Shown here one piece after another: positions 12,560-22,993 of a stretch of 64,000 nucleotides of DNA (the first letter of the stretch is position 1; each line of letters starts with the position of its first letter). Under the pieces are notes generated by a model. That model was not told where the DNA came from. It searched no databases and was given only the letters and a program-made list of their open reading frames with translations. The DNA is from Armigeres subalbatus (lineage: Eukaryota; Arthropoda; Insecta; Diptera; Culicidae). The stretch lies in assembly GCF_024139115.2 (NCBI RefSeq), contig NC_085140.1:155770452-155834451 (forward strand). The letters are read 5' to 3'. A program made the translations under genes and the position numbers.

Positions 12560-13318
12560 TGGTTGACGCAATCGGAATATCCGGAATGCAGTGGATCCAT
12601 CTGCTTACGGTCATGGACTACGGGCCATGTGTGAAACGTATGAAGCGCAACAACCGATGATCCGACCGGCGTTGGATTACTCGAGCGATACGGAAGCCAC
12701 CATCGGATCGTGGCCCACCCGGCCATGGCATACACGAAAGCTCGAGACAGCACTCAAACCCTTGGAGGTGGTCCAGAATTTGCCAACTTTAACTCAATCC
12801 CGCGCGATCGACCCGGGGCATGTATGGGTCTCCAGAGCCGTGTAGCTGACCGTCTGCAGGACGAAAACGACGGAAACCTTTCAGCTCCCAAGTACTCACT
12901 GCCCATCTGAAGGGAGCCTCGAGATCTTCGCCAGCGTTTGGCCGCCAGTCCATGGACCTTAAGAACACCGAAAACATCTTCAGCAGCCGGTGGTACCTTC
13001 ATATATTCACCGCCGGTACGGTCTATGTCCTCGCAACATATTGGGCCGTCGTCAATTCGTTCGCCAAGTGTCCGGCGTATGCGACAGCTGCTGAAAATGA
13101 CTCAAGCTGGTCCGGGTGGCGCACCAGCATCGGCAATAGCAGCCCTCACCGGCCATCAGAGCCCGGCACCTACACCGAGCACAACACTGCCCCGCACCCA
13201 CCATCCGATCGACATCAACCCGGCCGAGTATTCCAAGCTCAAACTGGATAAGACAGGTGAGACGGAATTTGTTAACAAATTAGTAACTATGAAATAATTA
13301 TTTGTTTTGCTTTTACAG
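12560..13318 (+). pseudogene. Module 4 with a 62-bp intron
   Basis: The exon-like part is 12560-13256 and the intron 13257-13318 (GTGAGA ... gcttttacag). It is very close to module 2. A one-base difference after 'gacgcaatcg' shifts the frame relative to module 2, which supports loss of coding function. Confidence 0.45.
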
Positions 13319-13520
13319 TGGTTGGCGCAATCGAATGTCCGGAATTCTGTGGATCTATCTGCTTGCCGGTCGTGGACTACGGGCTACGCCTGAACCACTT
13401 CAAGTGCAGCATCCGATGATCCGAGATTTGTATTGCGTACTGGAATGCGATCGTATCCGGGTTGCTGGATGGATCGTGGGATCCTCAACATCGACACAAG
13501 CTGTGTTATAGATGTGCACT
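13319..13520 (+). pseudogene. Module 5, 5' part only
   Basis: Starts 'tggttggcgcaatcgaatgt' after the last acceptor and follows the other modules for about 120 bases, then diverges ('tattgcgtactggaatgcga'). The divergent part may be the true downstream single-copy sequence of the ancestral locus. Confidence 0.4.
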
Positions 13521-13710
13521 TTCACTAACTATTCTCCTGCGGCAATTCGTGGAGAGCCTGCTTACGCCCGCAAGCTGCACCCGGAACGGAACTTGGCCTC
13601 GGGACAGCACGTTCTGTCGAAAATTCAAAACGTTGTAAAAATTGTAGGGGTTCCGTACTATTTAGTTACTAAATATATAATTTTCCACGATCCTTTTCTT
13701 TATTGATAAC

Positions 13711-13805
13711 TTATTTACACCCAACTGCCATTCGAGGCAGTTATGTATATGTACTTTTACTAGTACATATATATTCTGCCTCCGATGACAGCTGGGTGTA
13801 AATAA
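13711..13805. mobile_element. 95-bp near-palindrome (foldback MITE)
   Basis: The left arm, ttatttacacccaactgcca, pairs with the right arm, whose complement is ttatttacacccagctgtca. Pairing continues inward through 'gaggcag' and 'tatatgtact'. The whole element could form one hairpin. Confidence 0.7.
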
Positions 13806-14956
13806 ATCAACATGAAATCCCTTTTGAAACAACCCTAACCGCTGCCTAACCGCCCAAAGCGAAACATATCTAACGTTGATGTAACGTGAGTGTAACAGGT
13901 TAGATGGAATTATGCACCAAGCATAAACATACCTAACAAAAGTGTGTCATTCTAGCGTAACTTTAGCCTCACTTTACCCTAACCGTTAGAGAGAATGTTA
14001 GTGTAACTATCTCACAGGTTAGATGCACATTATGCTCAAGTTAGAGTAACCTTCCTTGCTGGGAAGTTTAAAAAACTCAACGCTGCACATAGGAGTAAAT
14101 AAGCCAATTCTTGGACAAAACTATTTTTTGCGATTATTTGGGCATGATATTCCTAGAACGAAGTAATAATTGTCAATTATGCAGGAAAATGCAATTTTTC
14201 TGATAAATCTATCCACCTAACAGTGTAAAACCAGATAAAAATGTCAAAATACATATGTTTTCAATTAAAACCTCGCGTTTTATGTAAAATCTTTTGCTTT
14301 CGCTACGCGAACGATTCTAAAATATATAATATTCCTATAAGTAGCAAGAAACCCGTAGTTAAAGCTTTATCCTGAAATGGATTTTCTAACATTTACAAAG
14401 GAAAAAAGAATCTAACTTATTTTAACCCATGTCCAAGATCCCAAAAGAAAAATGGTTGTATAAATTCGCATGCACAGAAGTGAACACTGTTTTTGCTTGA
14501 ACACTCTTTTCTCCTTAACTTACACCTTAACCTTGAAAATTAGGGTCTGAAAAGGTGAAGCCTGTAGTAAAAAATATAAATCACCTGTATTCTATATACC
14601 ATGGCTTGAAACAACAACGATTACCATGTCCGAGTTGAAGCCCACAAGATATCATAGCTAGCCATGACGAAACTATCATAATAAGGCACCGTTCATAAAT
14701 TATGATCACTTCAATCAAAACGGGTTCATCCTAAATCTAGGTAGTAACAGATTTCTCTACAATGCAGAATTTATAGATAAGCGATTTCAATATAAGGTTT
14801 TCAAAAAGATATCAACGAAACTCATTGGAGACCCATTAATCTATTTGTGTCTTGACAAAATGCATGCTAAATAGCATGCTTTTTATTTTTTTTCCTGGAT
14901 TCGTTAAATGTGGTAATTTATGAACAAATGTTAAAATTTTGTTTTAAAATTATGAA
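13806..14956. other. AT-rich spacer, no gene
   Basis: Nothing coding is visible. Two partial direct repeats (around 13885-13925 and 14000-14042) share 'acaggttagatg' followed by 'attatgc', which suggests an old small repeat element. Confidence 0.5.
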
Positions 14957-15180
14957 ATAGGGGAACTGTACCGGTTTTGGCCATGTTCCTATTTTGGCCA
15001 ATTTTGCGAATAACTCCAAAAATAAATCAATTCGCAAGGGTTTTATTAGTTCCAGCAAGAGATATATCCCTCACTCTTCAACGCTACTTTTAACTGATCG
15101 ATTATTTTGTAAAAATATGTATTTTTCAGGGGTGGTTAAATTAGGCACTAAGTTGGCCAAAACCGGAGCACTTCCCCTAT
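14957..15180. mobile_element. 224-bp TIR element (ATAGGGGAA ends)
   Basis: The left end, ataggggaactgtaccggtt, is matched by the complement of the right end, ataggggaagtgctccggtt; both continue with ttggcca. TA could be the target duplication. The internal open frame is fortuitous. Confidence 0.75.
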
Positions 15181-15900
15181 CGCATTTTATTCAAATAGCT
15201 CAGAATCTAATTTGCGGACGTTTGCGGACGAGTTTTCACGTGGAATGCTTAGTCCATATCTTGAAGTTACACCCAAGTGATTTACCTTTGCCGGATCTTG
15301 CCGTATAGATTAACTTTTCCTCTGAAGAAAAACATAAAAAATAGAAAAAATAGTGATTTTCAAGTGGTCACCACCTGAAACATAAAATTTATAATTTGAC
15401 CATAAACATGAACAAAATGAAGACATACAACTACACAGCAAAAATTATTGTAAAACACATCGACGTAATTTGCGCGATGTAGTTAAAAAGCTACGTAACT
15501 GCGAAAAACAGATACAAAATTACATCAATTTTATGTGTGTTTACATCGCGTAGAAATTACACAGAAAGAATAAAATCCATCTGACATCACGTTACCTTCG
15601 TGTGATATAAAGATATAAAACAAGGTATTATTACACAGAAACATGTGCAACCAGCTGGTTCCAAAATCCGAGTGTATTATTACGCATATTTTATGTAATA
15701 TTGCGTTGCATGAAAATGCAATATTAAATCTGGCTGCACTTCTCTATCTCAGCTCAGTCCGACAGTCCGTGGAGGTGCCATTTTGAATTTATTGCACTTC
15801 TCATGAGTGAATTCGCAAAATTTATTGTTTAGTTTTTGATAAAAACTCATGTTATTTACAACTAATATTTGCGTGCTAAAGGGATAATAAAACAATATTT
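15181..15900. other. AT-rich spacer, probable small-element debris
   Basis: No gene recognised. 15430-15720 repeats 'acacagaaa'/'acacagcaa' and 'acatcg' motifs. Similar motifs occur at 37600-37740, so a shared diverged repeat family is possible. Confidence 0.35.
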
Positions 15901-15901
15901 A

Positions 15902-16639
15902 ATGGATGTGGAGGCGTATAATTTGTAAGTATATTTCCCTTTGGATTTCACAATAATTCATAATTTGTTTATTTTATGTTTCAGGATTCCGTATTGCGGA
16001 ACGACCATGAGGATTCGATGTGTCATAGTTTCTTGATTGAGGCGTGGGGGAAAGCTGATTCTCGGTGAAAGTCCGGCCTCGACTGTGCGCCCATTGGTCA
16101 ACCTGATCCTGATCCCAATCATCGGCCTTTTTGGGCAAGAAGTATGTATGTAAACCCAATTTTTCTGAAACAAAATCCAAATCCTAAACAAACAGCGCCT
16201 TTGACAATCGTCATATTATTGATAAGGGACCATATGTAAATTGTACCTCAATTTGACCTGATAATTCATTATACTGTCCATTCTACATACATTCTTGTGC
16301 CCAAACATCTTTGAAAGTTACTTGCCAATAATAGCATTGCCATGCTATGCATGGTTGCTAGTCATTCTTTGATGGTAATTTCCGGAAATTTACTGAAATA
16401 TATTTTCCTATGTTTCAGCCTACCTCGCTTGTTTAACTGCCCTGGCAAGATGAAGGTAATTTGCCAAAAATCTGGAGGCGCTTAGTAATCTGAAGCCACG
16501 AGAGACGATTTGTAAGTGCATGGCTTCGAGATGGCTGCAACCGCTGTCGATGGTATCATCCGTTCATGATGATTCAGGAATGCTTGATTTCTGGTGGGAA
16601 TCAAAAGCTACTCTACGCCAAGGAACAATCAACTATTGG
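15902..16639 (+). other. Possible spliced transcript (non-coding or broken gene)
   Basis: An ATG at 15902 reads MDVEAYN up to a strong donor GTAAGT at 15925. A 60-bp interval ends TTTATGTTTCAG at 15984. A second acceptor (cctatgtttcag) ends at 16418, and a donor-like GTAAGA follows an open stretch of about 60 codons (16461-16638, ends GTINYW). Joined in phase, exon 1 and the block from 15985 give only 24 codons before TGA, so a protein is doubtful. A non-coding RNA or a decayed gene would fit equally well. Confidence 0.25.
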
Positions 16640-16698
16640 TAAGAACTAAAACTGTATCTTTTCAACTTGTTGATACCTACGGAAACGCAACATAATAG

Positions 16699-16806
16699 TG
16701 CTGTTCAATGAGCAGCTCGAAGTTATTCCCATTCCTCTCATGTCCATTTGTTGACAGTAAAGAACGAACAGAACGAGAACATCTTCGAGATGCTCATTGA
16801 ACAGCA
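16699..16806. mobile_element. 108-bp foldback element
   Basis: The left arm, tgctgttcaatgagcagctc, pairs with the right arm, complement tgctgttcaatgagcatctc; both continue with gaag. The middle carries 'gaacgaacagaacgagaac'. No coding capacity. Confidence 0.7.
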
Positions 16807-18282
16807 TATATCAGTATGCTTCTATGAACACGCATAAAATCTATTCGGGTATTTTGAGGAATATATTCCCCGACAGATCATTTTTTTAAAGTTTCGATAT
16901 AGGGAGGAGCACCATCGTGCAGCAACTCCCCAACGTTGAATGCTCGGCGGCATGCAATGCAAATTCGTCTTTTTGAACAGGTACTGCTCTCGCAAGCACC
17001 TTACTGGGAGACATAATTTCAACGGAAGCCGAGATAGGCACTTGTATAGTATGGTGTGGTCTTGTCTTGGGTCTAGTGCTATTTGCTGCCATGTACCAAT
17101 CTAACAAAGAAAAAAAAAATACATGTTACAACCAAACAATAATCTTAAGAATTATTCGAGGAACCAATGTCAATATGGTGATAATGAAGTGAATTCGCTG
17201 TGTCTTGATACTTCCTTATTGCTGAATCAATTCAATCCGGGCTTTGCAGAATTCATTCTTAATAGATAATGATAGGTAGTAAACAATATATAGAAAGAGA
17301 AAGATTTTTTTGAATGCTTTATTCGAAGTGATTTTTCAGTCATAGATTTTCCTCATATAACAGTTAGATAATCTAGTTAATATAACTAGAAAGTATTTCT
17401 CAAGAGACAAGTCAAATATTATATATTAATATATAGTATTTGGACAAGTGAAATCATTTAACTTTTATGCACTAAATCAGCAATGACATATAATTAAATA
17501 GATTGATTTTTAAAGAATGAATTTAGAAAACTTGACCTAATAAAAATAAACTGATTCTCGTAATCTTCTTCCTTATAGGGTAAAGAGCCCAATAGTGGAC
17601 CCTCCAGCCATTTTTGCATGATTATAGCACAATCATTTTGCTATGAAATTCCATCGGGAGAACCTACCGTACAGTCCTATGATTTGATTACATGCTCACA
17701 TGAAAAGTAAAATTAGATGATTTTTTGTCGATTAGGGAAGCAATTTCCTATTATGGACCCTCAGTGGGTCTACTATAGGGCGAATTCAGTCTGACTTTTA
17801 AATGTTAATTTCAACGAATAACTTCGTAAATTTAAGTGTTTTATGAATGTATCGTGAAGAGAAGATGCAGAACTTGTTATTATATATATCAAGCAGAATT
17901 GATATGTTGAAAGTTTTCACCTCATGACAGGAAGAGCAAAATTCCGCTACTTTTTTGGCACTTATGCCCATCCGATTTGTTTGCAACAAATTGTATTTGG
18001 CGAGAAATTTTGTAATGCATATAAACAAATATAAAGTAAGGCCTATCCACTTATTAGTGTTATTTTAGACTTTTCTCATATATTTCTTAACCCTTTTGAA
18101 CGAACGAGAAAGGCACCATTCACAACCGCTGGATGTGGATTAATCAGGGTTTTAATTGAACTTCAAATAATATAGTTACAATTGAAGAATAGCTTATGGA
18201 TTCAGTTCGACTGCTTTTATTATAGTCTTCAAATACGTTTTCATTAGAGTGGAATGACTGTGAAAGCAATTTAAAGATATGT
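16807..18282. other. AT-rich spacer, no gene
   Basis: No convincing gene. Short frames on the minus strand at 16822-17107 have no recognisable domain. 17580-17780 contains two copies of a 'tggaccctc' motif and a TAGGGTAAAG end, possibly a diverged TIR element. A short conserved-looking patch near 18090-18150 (cttttgaacgaacgagaaag) may be repeat-derived. Confidence 0.4.
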
Positions 18283-18414
18283 ACCTATCAAGATATATTG
18301 CATTTCCTCTTTACTCACGCGAACATGGCACGCATCATCCACTGGGAAGGGGAGACCCGTACTCCGGCAGAACCCTTCTCCTTCCTTGGAGGAAGGTCTC
18401 GACGCAAGAGGTGA

Positions 18415-18954
18415 TTGGTACCACCCCTGAGTGTCGGCGAGTCAGAGGGTCGGTCCGGTAACGTTAAGTGGCGCCTTACTGTTACGGACAGCGGTACGGT
18501 CGAGTCCGATAGGGCGCCCGATCGTCGAGAGAGAGCACCCAATCAGGCGAAACCACGAGGGAAGGGCAACGGGGCGGCCCAGGCTACTAAACCCAAGGGT
18601 GAATGTAGCCAACCTGCGACGACTGCTCAGCGGACCGAAAATCCCTGGCAGCTCGTTAGCAGAGCTAAGAGGAGGGAAGAGGGTCCTCACTCCGCAAGGA
18701 AACTTAGGGACAGAGGCGAAGCCTTGTTGGTCAAGACCGACAAAGAGAGGTACGCCGACGTTCTTAAGACCATGCGAGGTGCCGAAAAGCTTTCGACACT
18801 GGGTGAGGACGTGCGAAGCGTCAGACGCACCAAGGCAGGCGAACTGATCTTGGTGCTGAAGCGTGGAGCAAAGGCGAGCGGTACCGTCTATAAGAGGTTG
18901 GCCCAGGAGGTCCTGGGTGAGGGAGTGAAAGTGAAGTCCCTGGGCAATAGAGCA
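18415..18954 (+). pseudogene. ORF1 (Gag-like) fragment of R1-clade LINE
   Basis: An open frame of about 180 codons, Arg/Lys-rich at first and then globular. It includes RYADVLKTMR and VRRTKAGELILVLKRG, typical of the region preceding the zinc knuckles in R1-type ORF1 proteins, which bind the element's RNA. The expected CCHC knuckles and the start of the endonuclease are missing, because the sequence jumps from ORF1 to mid-endonuclease near 18955. The frame runs on to a stop at 18975. The true ORF1 start upstream was not fixed. Confidence 0.65.
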
Positions 18955-19383
18955 ATTCAGCCGGATGGTCGATAGGCTATCGTCCGACCTCGTAGGTCGA
19001 AAGCCGGTTGTCATAGCGGGGGACTTCAATGCTTGGGCGGTGGAGTGGGGAAGCCGCTGCACCAATCAGAGAGGTCAAGCTTTGTTAGAGGCTCTAGCAA
19101 AGTTGGAGGTCGTGTTAGCCAATGACGGCTCAACCAGCACGTTCCGTAAAAATGGGGTGGAGTCGTTCATTGACGCTACGTTCTGAACTGGAGGGTGGAC
19201 GAGGGCTACACCCACAGCGACCACCTAGCCATCCGCTACGTGATCAGCTGTGGTGTGCAGCAATCGAGGTTGAGGAATCCCCGTCAAGTCCGTGGGTGGA
19301 AGGCCCAAAGCTTCGACAGCGAAGTTTTCACCGCGGCGCTGGGACTGGAGGGTAACACGACAGTCTTACAGGGGACGCACTGA
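18955..19383 (+). pseudogene. Endonuclease (EEP) fragment of R1-clade LINE
   Basis: Two frames are joined by a frame break at about 19187. The first carries FSRMVDRL and VVIAGDFNAWAVEWGSRC, the catalytic GDFNAW motif of apurinic-type LINE endonucleases. The second carries YTHSDHLAIRY, the conserved SDH motif. The N-terminal half of the domain is deleted. In an intact element this enzyme nicks the genomic target to prime reverse transcription. Confidence 0.7.
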
Positions 19384-19398
19384 CAGCTGTCCTGTCAC

Positions 19399-19704
19399 GT
19401 GCATGCGATGCCAGCATGCAGAGGAGGGCACCACCGAGGAACGCCAGCATACTGGTGGAGTGCAGCAATCGCAGACCTTCGGTCAACCTGCCTTAGGGCT
19501 AGGCGAAGGATGCAGAGAGCTCGCTCTGAGCAGTTGAGGAATGAACGGCGCTTGACGTTCAAAGCTGCGAAGTTGGCCCTTAACAAGGCCATCAGTAGCA
19601 GTAAGAGGAAGTGTTTTGACAACCTAGGCCTGAACGCCAATGCTAATCCTTGGGGCGATGCCTATAGGATAGTAATGGCGAAGACCAGAGGGGCAGAGAT
19701 GCAT
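19399..19704 (+). pseudogene. Linker between endonuclease and RT, R1-clade LINE
   Basis: An open frame with WWSAAIADLRSTCLRARRRM and NANPWGDAYRIVMAKTRG, which is the spacer normally found before the RT domain in this clade. Coding similarity ends exactly where the MITE insertion begins at 19705. Confidence 0.65.
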
Positions 19705-20029
19705 CTGAACACGAGAACGCGTGTTCGTGTTCAAAACGTTCTGAACACTGCACACTGTTCAAGAGCTCTGACCGAACTTAGCAACTTGTATCCTAGGAAA
19801 ACAAACTCAAGCGACGGCATGCTACTCATTTTTCAGCTAGTAATGGAACACGTGGGCATCTAACGGATAGAAAACAAGCATGCTCGTATGTTTTTGCATA
19901 GTTCCAAATCTAAGGAATCTTAGTTATTATGATCGTTTTGCTTGCGTACCAACCAAGTGCACATTGAACTGTGTTCAGAGTTCAAAAATTTGAACACCAA
20001 GGCACGCTCTTGGCTCATGTTCTGTTCAG
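19705..20029. mobile_element. 325-bp TIR element inserted in the R1-clade LINE
   Basis: Flanked by direct repeats GATGCAT at 19698-19704 and 20030-20036. The termini are CTGAACA and its complement TGTTCAG. The interior has further TGAACA/TGTTCA motifs. LINE coding sequence stops at the left edge and resumes at the right edge, which confirms the boundaries. The 7-8-bp target size suggests a hAT-like family. Confidence 0.8.
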
Positions 20030-20036
20030 GATGCAT

Positions 20037-20725
20037 CTCTGCAGAGGGGGCTGGCGCCTCCCGAACGGTCGCCGGAAAGGTTGAATCGCATTATCGAGGT
20101 TCTCTTCCCGTCCCATGCCACAAGCCCTTGGCCACCCCCAGCACCGCAGAACGCGAGTGCTGAAGTGGCAGCGGTGACGAACGAAGAGTTGCTTGCGGTG
20201 GCCCGAACCCTTGACACGAACAAAGCTCCGGGGCCCGACGGAGTTCCAAACCTCGCTCTGAAGGCAGCGATCATGGCTAACCCGGACATGTTCATGACAG
20301 CCATGCAGAGATGCCTGGACGAGCGCAGTTTCCCCGATAGGTGGAAGAGACTGAAGCTGGTGCTGTTGCCTAAGCCCTGGAAACCACCAGGTGACCCATC
20401 GGCGTACAGACCAATCTGCCTACTGGACACCACAGGGAAGTTGCTTGAGAGGATTATCCTCAACAGGCTTACCCCGTACACCGAAGGTACGAACGGCCTG
20501 TCAAGCAATCAGTTTGGGTTTCGTAAGGGTAGGTCCACGGTGGATGCTATCAACTCGGTTGTGAAAACTGCGCAAGTAGCGATACAACGCAAGCGGAGGG
20601 GAACTCGATTCTGTGCGATAGTGACGCTCGACGTCAAGAACGCATTCAACAGCGCAAGCTGGGATGCCATCGCGCTCTCGTTACTCCGATTAGGCATTCC
20701 GGTGGGCCTGTACAACATTCTGTAA
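20037..20725 (+). pseudogene. Reverse transcriptase, N-terminal half, R1-clade LINE
   Basis: A long open frame carries RT fingers and palm landmarks in order: DTNKAPGPDGVPNLALKAAI, WKRLKLVLLPKPWKPPGDPS, AYRPICLLDTTGKLLERIIL, QFGFRKGRSTVDAIN and VTLDVKNAFNSASWDAIA (the first catalytic Asp region). The frame ends at a TAA at 20723-20725. The second catalytic block (F-A-D-D) should follow but is absent: after ITAGG near 20803 the sequence jumps to DCEIISKREVKLLGV, which lies beyond the active site in relatives. Confidence 0.8.
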
Positions 20726-21649
20726 AGCTATTTCCAGGATCGCGTACTCTTATACGAGACCGATGAAGGGGAGGGTAGTGCTTCTATCACCGCAGGAGGC
20801 GACTGTGAGATCATTTCCAAGCGGGAGGTGAAGCTCCTCGGGGTGCTGTCGACGATAGACTGAACTTCGACAGTCACAGTCAGGATGATGTCCAATAGCT
20901 CGGGGGTGCGCTTCAGTAGACGCAGGTTATTAGCTGGGGTTGCAGTATCTATCCTTAGATACGGCGGTCCAGCTTGGGCCTCGGCGCTTAGCGTCGAACG
21001 TAACCTGCAGAAGCTGGAGAGTGTACACAGGCTAGCGTGTCTCAGAGTGATAAGTGCCTACCGCACGGTATCACGGGATGCAGCTTGTGTGATTGGCCCA
21101 TTGGACTAGTCATACGGGAAGACGAGGAGAGTTTCAACATGCGCGGAACCAGAGGAGCCCGTAAAGCCATTAGATTCACCTCGACTATCAAGTGGCAACG
21201 GGACTGGGATAACTCTTCTAAGGGTAGGTGGACCCATCGGCTGATACCTAGTGTATCAAGATGGGTTAATAGGAGGCATGGGGAATTCCACTTCCATCTG
21301 ACACAGTTCCTGTCAGGCCATGGCTGCTTTAGGTGGTACCTACATAGGTTTGGGCATACGGACTCTCCCGTCTGCCCGGACTGTCCAGGGGTCGACGAAA
21401 CTGCCGAGCACGTACTATTCGTATGTCCTCGTTTCGTCGATGTTAGGAGCGGAATGCTTGAGGTGTGCGGGAGATGACACTACTCCGGATAATTTTATCC
21501 AGAGGATGTGTCAAGAGGTTGAAAAGTGGAACGCGGTCTCGGCCGCTACCACTCAGATTGCCAGCATCTTGCAGCGCAATTGGCGCGCCGAGCAGCAGTC
21601 GGATAGCGCCGCCCCGAGCAGCACACATGTTGCATATGAATCACGGTAA
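20726..21649 (+). pseudogene. RT thumb and zinc-knuckle C-terminus, R1-clade LINE
   Basis: Several short frames continue the element. They carry RVLLYETDEG (20740s), AVSILRYGGPAWASALSVER, WQRDWDNSSKGRWTHRLIPS, HLTQFLSGHGCFRWYLHRFG and the knuckle CPDCPGVDETAEHVLFVCPR, then FIQRMCQEVEKWNAVS near the C-terminus. At least three frame breaks and one stop interrupt it. This region in R1-type elements ends the ORF2 protein. Confidence 0.7.
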
Positions 21650-21717
21650 CTTATATATGACCAGATTCAGTCACAATCAGGTTGCTGCAACCAGTTTCAC
21701 TCGACTTGTGTTGCTTG

Positions 21718-21860
21718 GGCGACTAGTGGGTAGCTAGTCTCGAGGGTGAGGTAGCAGCGGGTAGTTAGTTAAGTAGTAGAGGAACTAGTGGGTAGCTAGT
21801 TATGAGGTAGAGGAACTAGTGGGTAGCTAGTTGTGATTTGAAGCTAGTGGGTAGCTAGTA
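21718..21860 (+). repeat. Short tandem repeat with CTAGTGGGTAGCTAGT core
   Basis: Four close copies of 'ctagtgggtagctagt' and one looser copy, spaced about 20-60 bases apart, with 'gaggtagaggaa' between two of them. The repeat lies between the R1-clade LINE and the RTE-like LINE and could be the 3' terminal repeat of the former. Confidence 0.75.
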
Positions 21861-22029
21861 TGTGGGCGTGCGTAGTAGCACGGACCCCTCCCAGAAGTAA
21901 TGCCGAAAAGACTGTGAACAGGGTGGTTTTAGCCTGTGAACAGGGTGGTTTTAGCGGGTCGGCAGTAGCTAAACCCCGTTCGCCGGTAGCCCACCGGTGT
22001 CTGGATGCAGATTCCCACCCTACTGGAAA

Positions 22030-22640
22030 AAAACCCTTGGCACAACTTGCCAATGAGGCACGCCGCATGAAGCTTGAGATCCTGGGACTGAGTGAAGTCC
22101 GTTGGCCATACTTTGGAAAACACAGGGCGCCCTCGGGAAAAGTTCTGCTATACTCTGGTTTACGAGGTGAACACGCTCTCCGGCATCGCCCTACTAAGCG
22201 CTCAGGCTCACTCTGCGCTTATGAAATGGAAACCTATAAATGAAAGGATAATCGTTGCCAGATTTAGAACAAGGGTCAGAAACCTTACTATAATCCAATG
22301 CTATGCGCCAATCTATGCTGCCGATCTGCAAGACAAAGAGACCTTCTACAGTCAACTCAATGCCGTCGTAGATAGAATTCGAAGGGTGATATCAATATTT
22401 GTTTCGGCGACTTCAATGCGAAAATCGGACCGACAACTCGAACCATGAGCGCATTATGGGACCCCATAGTTTTGGAGAAATGAGCGAAGACGCAGAGCTG
22501 TTCGCAGAATTTTGTGGTAATAACGACATGGTGATCAGAGAGTCGCTCCTCCCTTGTCGACCCGTTCAAAAGGTCACGTAGGTCTCCATTGACGGCTTTA
22601 CAGAAAATCAAATCGACCAAAAGCCAATCAAATCAGCCAA
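22030..22640 (+). pseudogene. Endonuclease region of RTE-like LINE
   Basis: Frames at 21860-22243, 22092-22448 and 22399-22581 together cover an apurinic-type endonuclease. Landmarks are LANEARRMKLEILGLSEVRW, IVARFRTRVRNLTIIQCYAP, the FGDFNAK block and GEMSEDAELFAEFC. Three or more frame breaks occur. A downstream block (22620-22880, SRLIIIGEIRLRIAR, FNTRRLEDTTVKRSF) continues the same protein. Confidence 0.65.
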
Positions 22641-22993
22641 AAATGGAAACGGAGCTTTCTTGATGCACGAAATAAACGTAGTGCCGATATCGCGTCTGAT
22701 CATCATCGGTGAAATACGCCTGCGCATTGCGCGGATTCTTCGGCAGGAGGAGAGAGTTGGACGACGGTTCAACACACGCCGACTGGAAGATACCACGGTG
22801 AAACGGTCCTTCGTTGAAGAACTGGGACTGGGCGAACTGCGCACCCAGAGAAATCAATGGATCACCGATGAGACCTAGAGGAAGATAGAGGAGCGAAGAG
22901 AAGCCAAAGCCGCGATAGAGCGATCAAAAACCAGAGGAGTCAAAGTCTTAGCCCGTCAATGATACTCGGCTCTTGAGAAGGAAATAAAAAGCT

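Larger units (their letters stand above)
10350..13520 (+). repeat. Tandem array of about 0.63-0.76-kb exon-intron modules
   Basis: Four modules and a partial fifth follow each other head to tail. Each carries, in order, 'tactccagcgatacggaagc', 'cactcaaacccttggaggtg', 'gtatgggtctcc', 'acaccgaaaacatcttcagc', 'catattgggccgtcgtcaat', 'caacccggccgagtattc' and a short intron-like stretch. Module starts, taken after the acceptor AG, are 11166, 11930, 12560 and 13319. The second of these modules is shorter because about 130 bases around the 'cactcaaacccttgg' block are missing. Frames drift between modules, so no long protein is encoded across the array. The parent gene was not recognised. Confidence 0.8.
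18283..21717 (+). mobile_element. Decayed R1-clade non-LTR retrotransposon
   Basis: ORF1, endonuclease, reverse transcriptase and C-terminal zinc-knuckle remains follow in the expected order on the + strand, but in several frames with internal deletions and one MITE insertion. Recognisable residues include VVIAGDFNAW (endonuclease), NKAPGPDGVP and FRKGRSTVDA (RT), and CPDCPGVDETAEHVLFVCP (zinc knuckle). This layout and wording fit the R1 clade known from mosquitoes (RT1-like). The element cannot be active. The 5' end is uncertain; the 3' end abuts a short tandem repeat. Confidence 0.8.

Noticed and set aside
16822..17107. Two overlapping minus-strand frames as a possible gene
   Set aside because: No recognisable domain and no splice support; both frames are about equally open.
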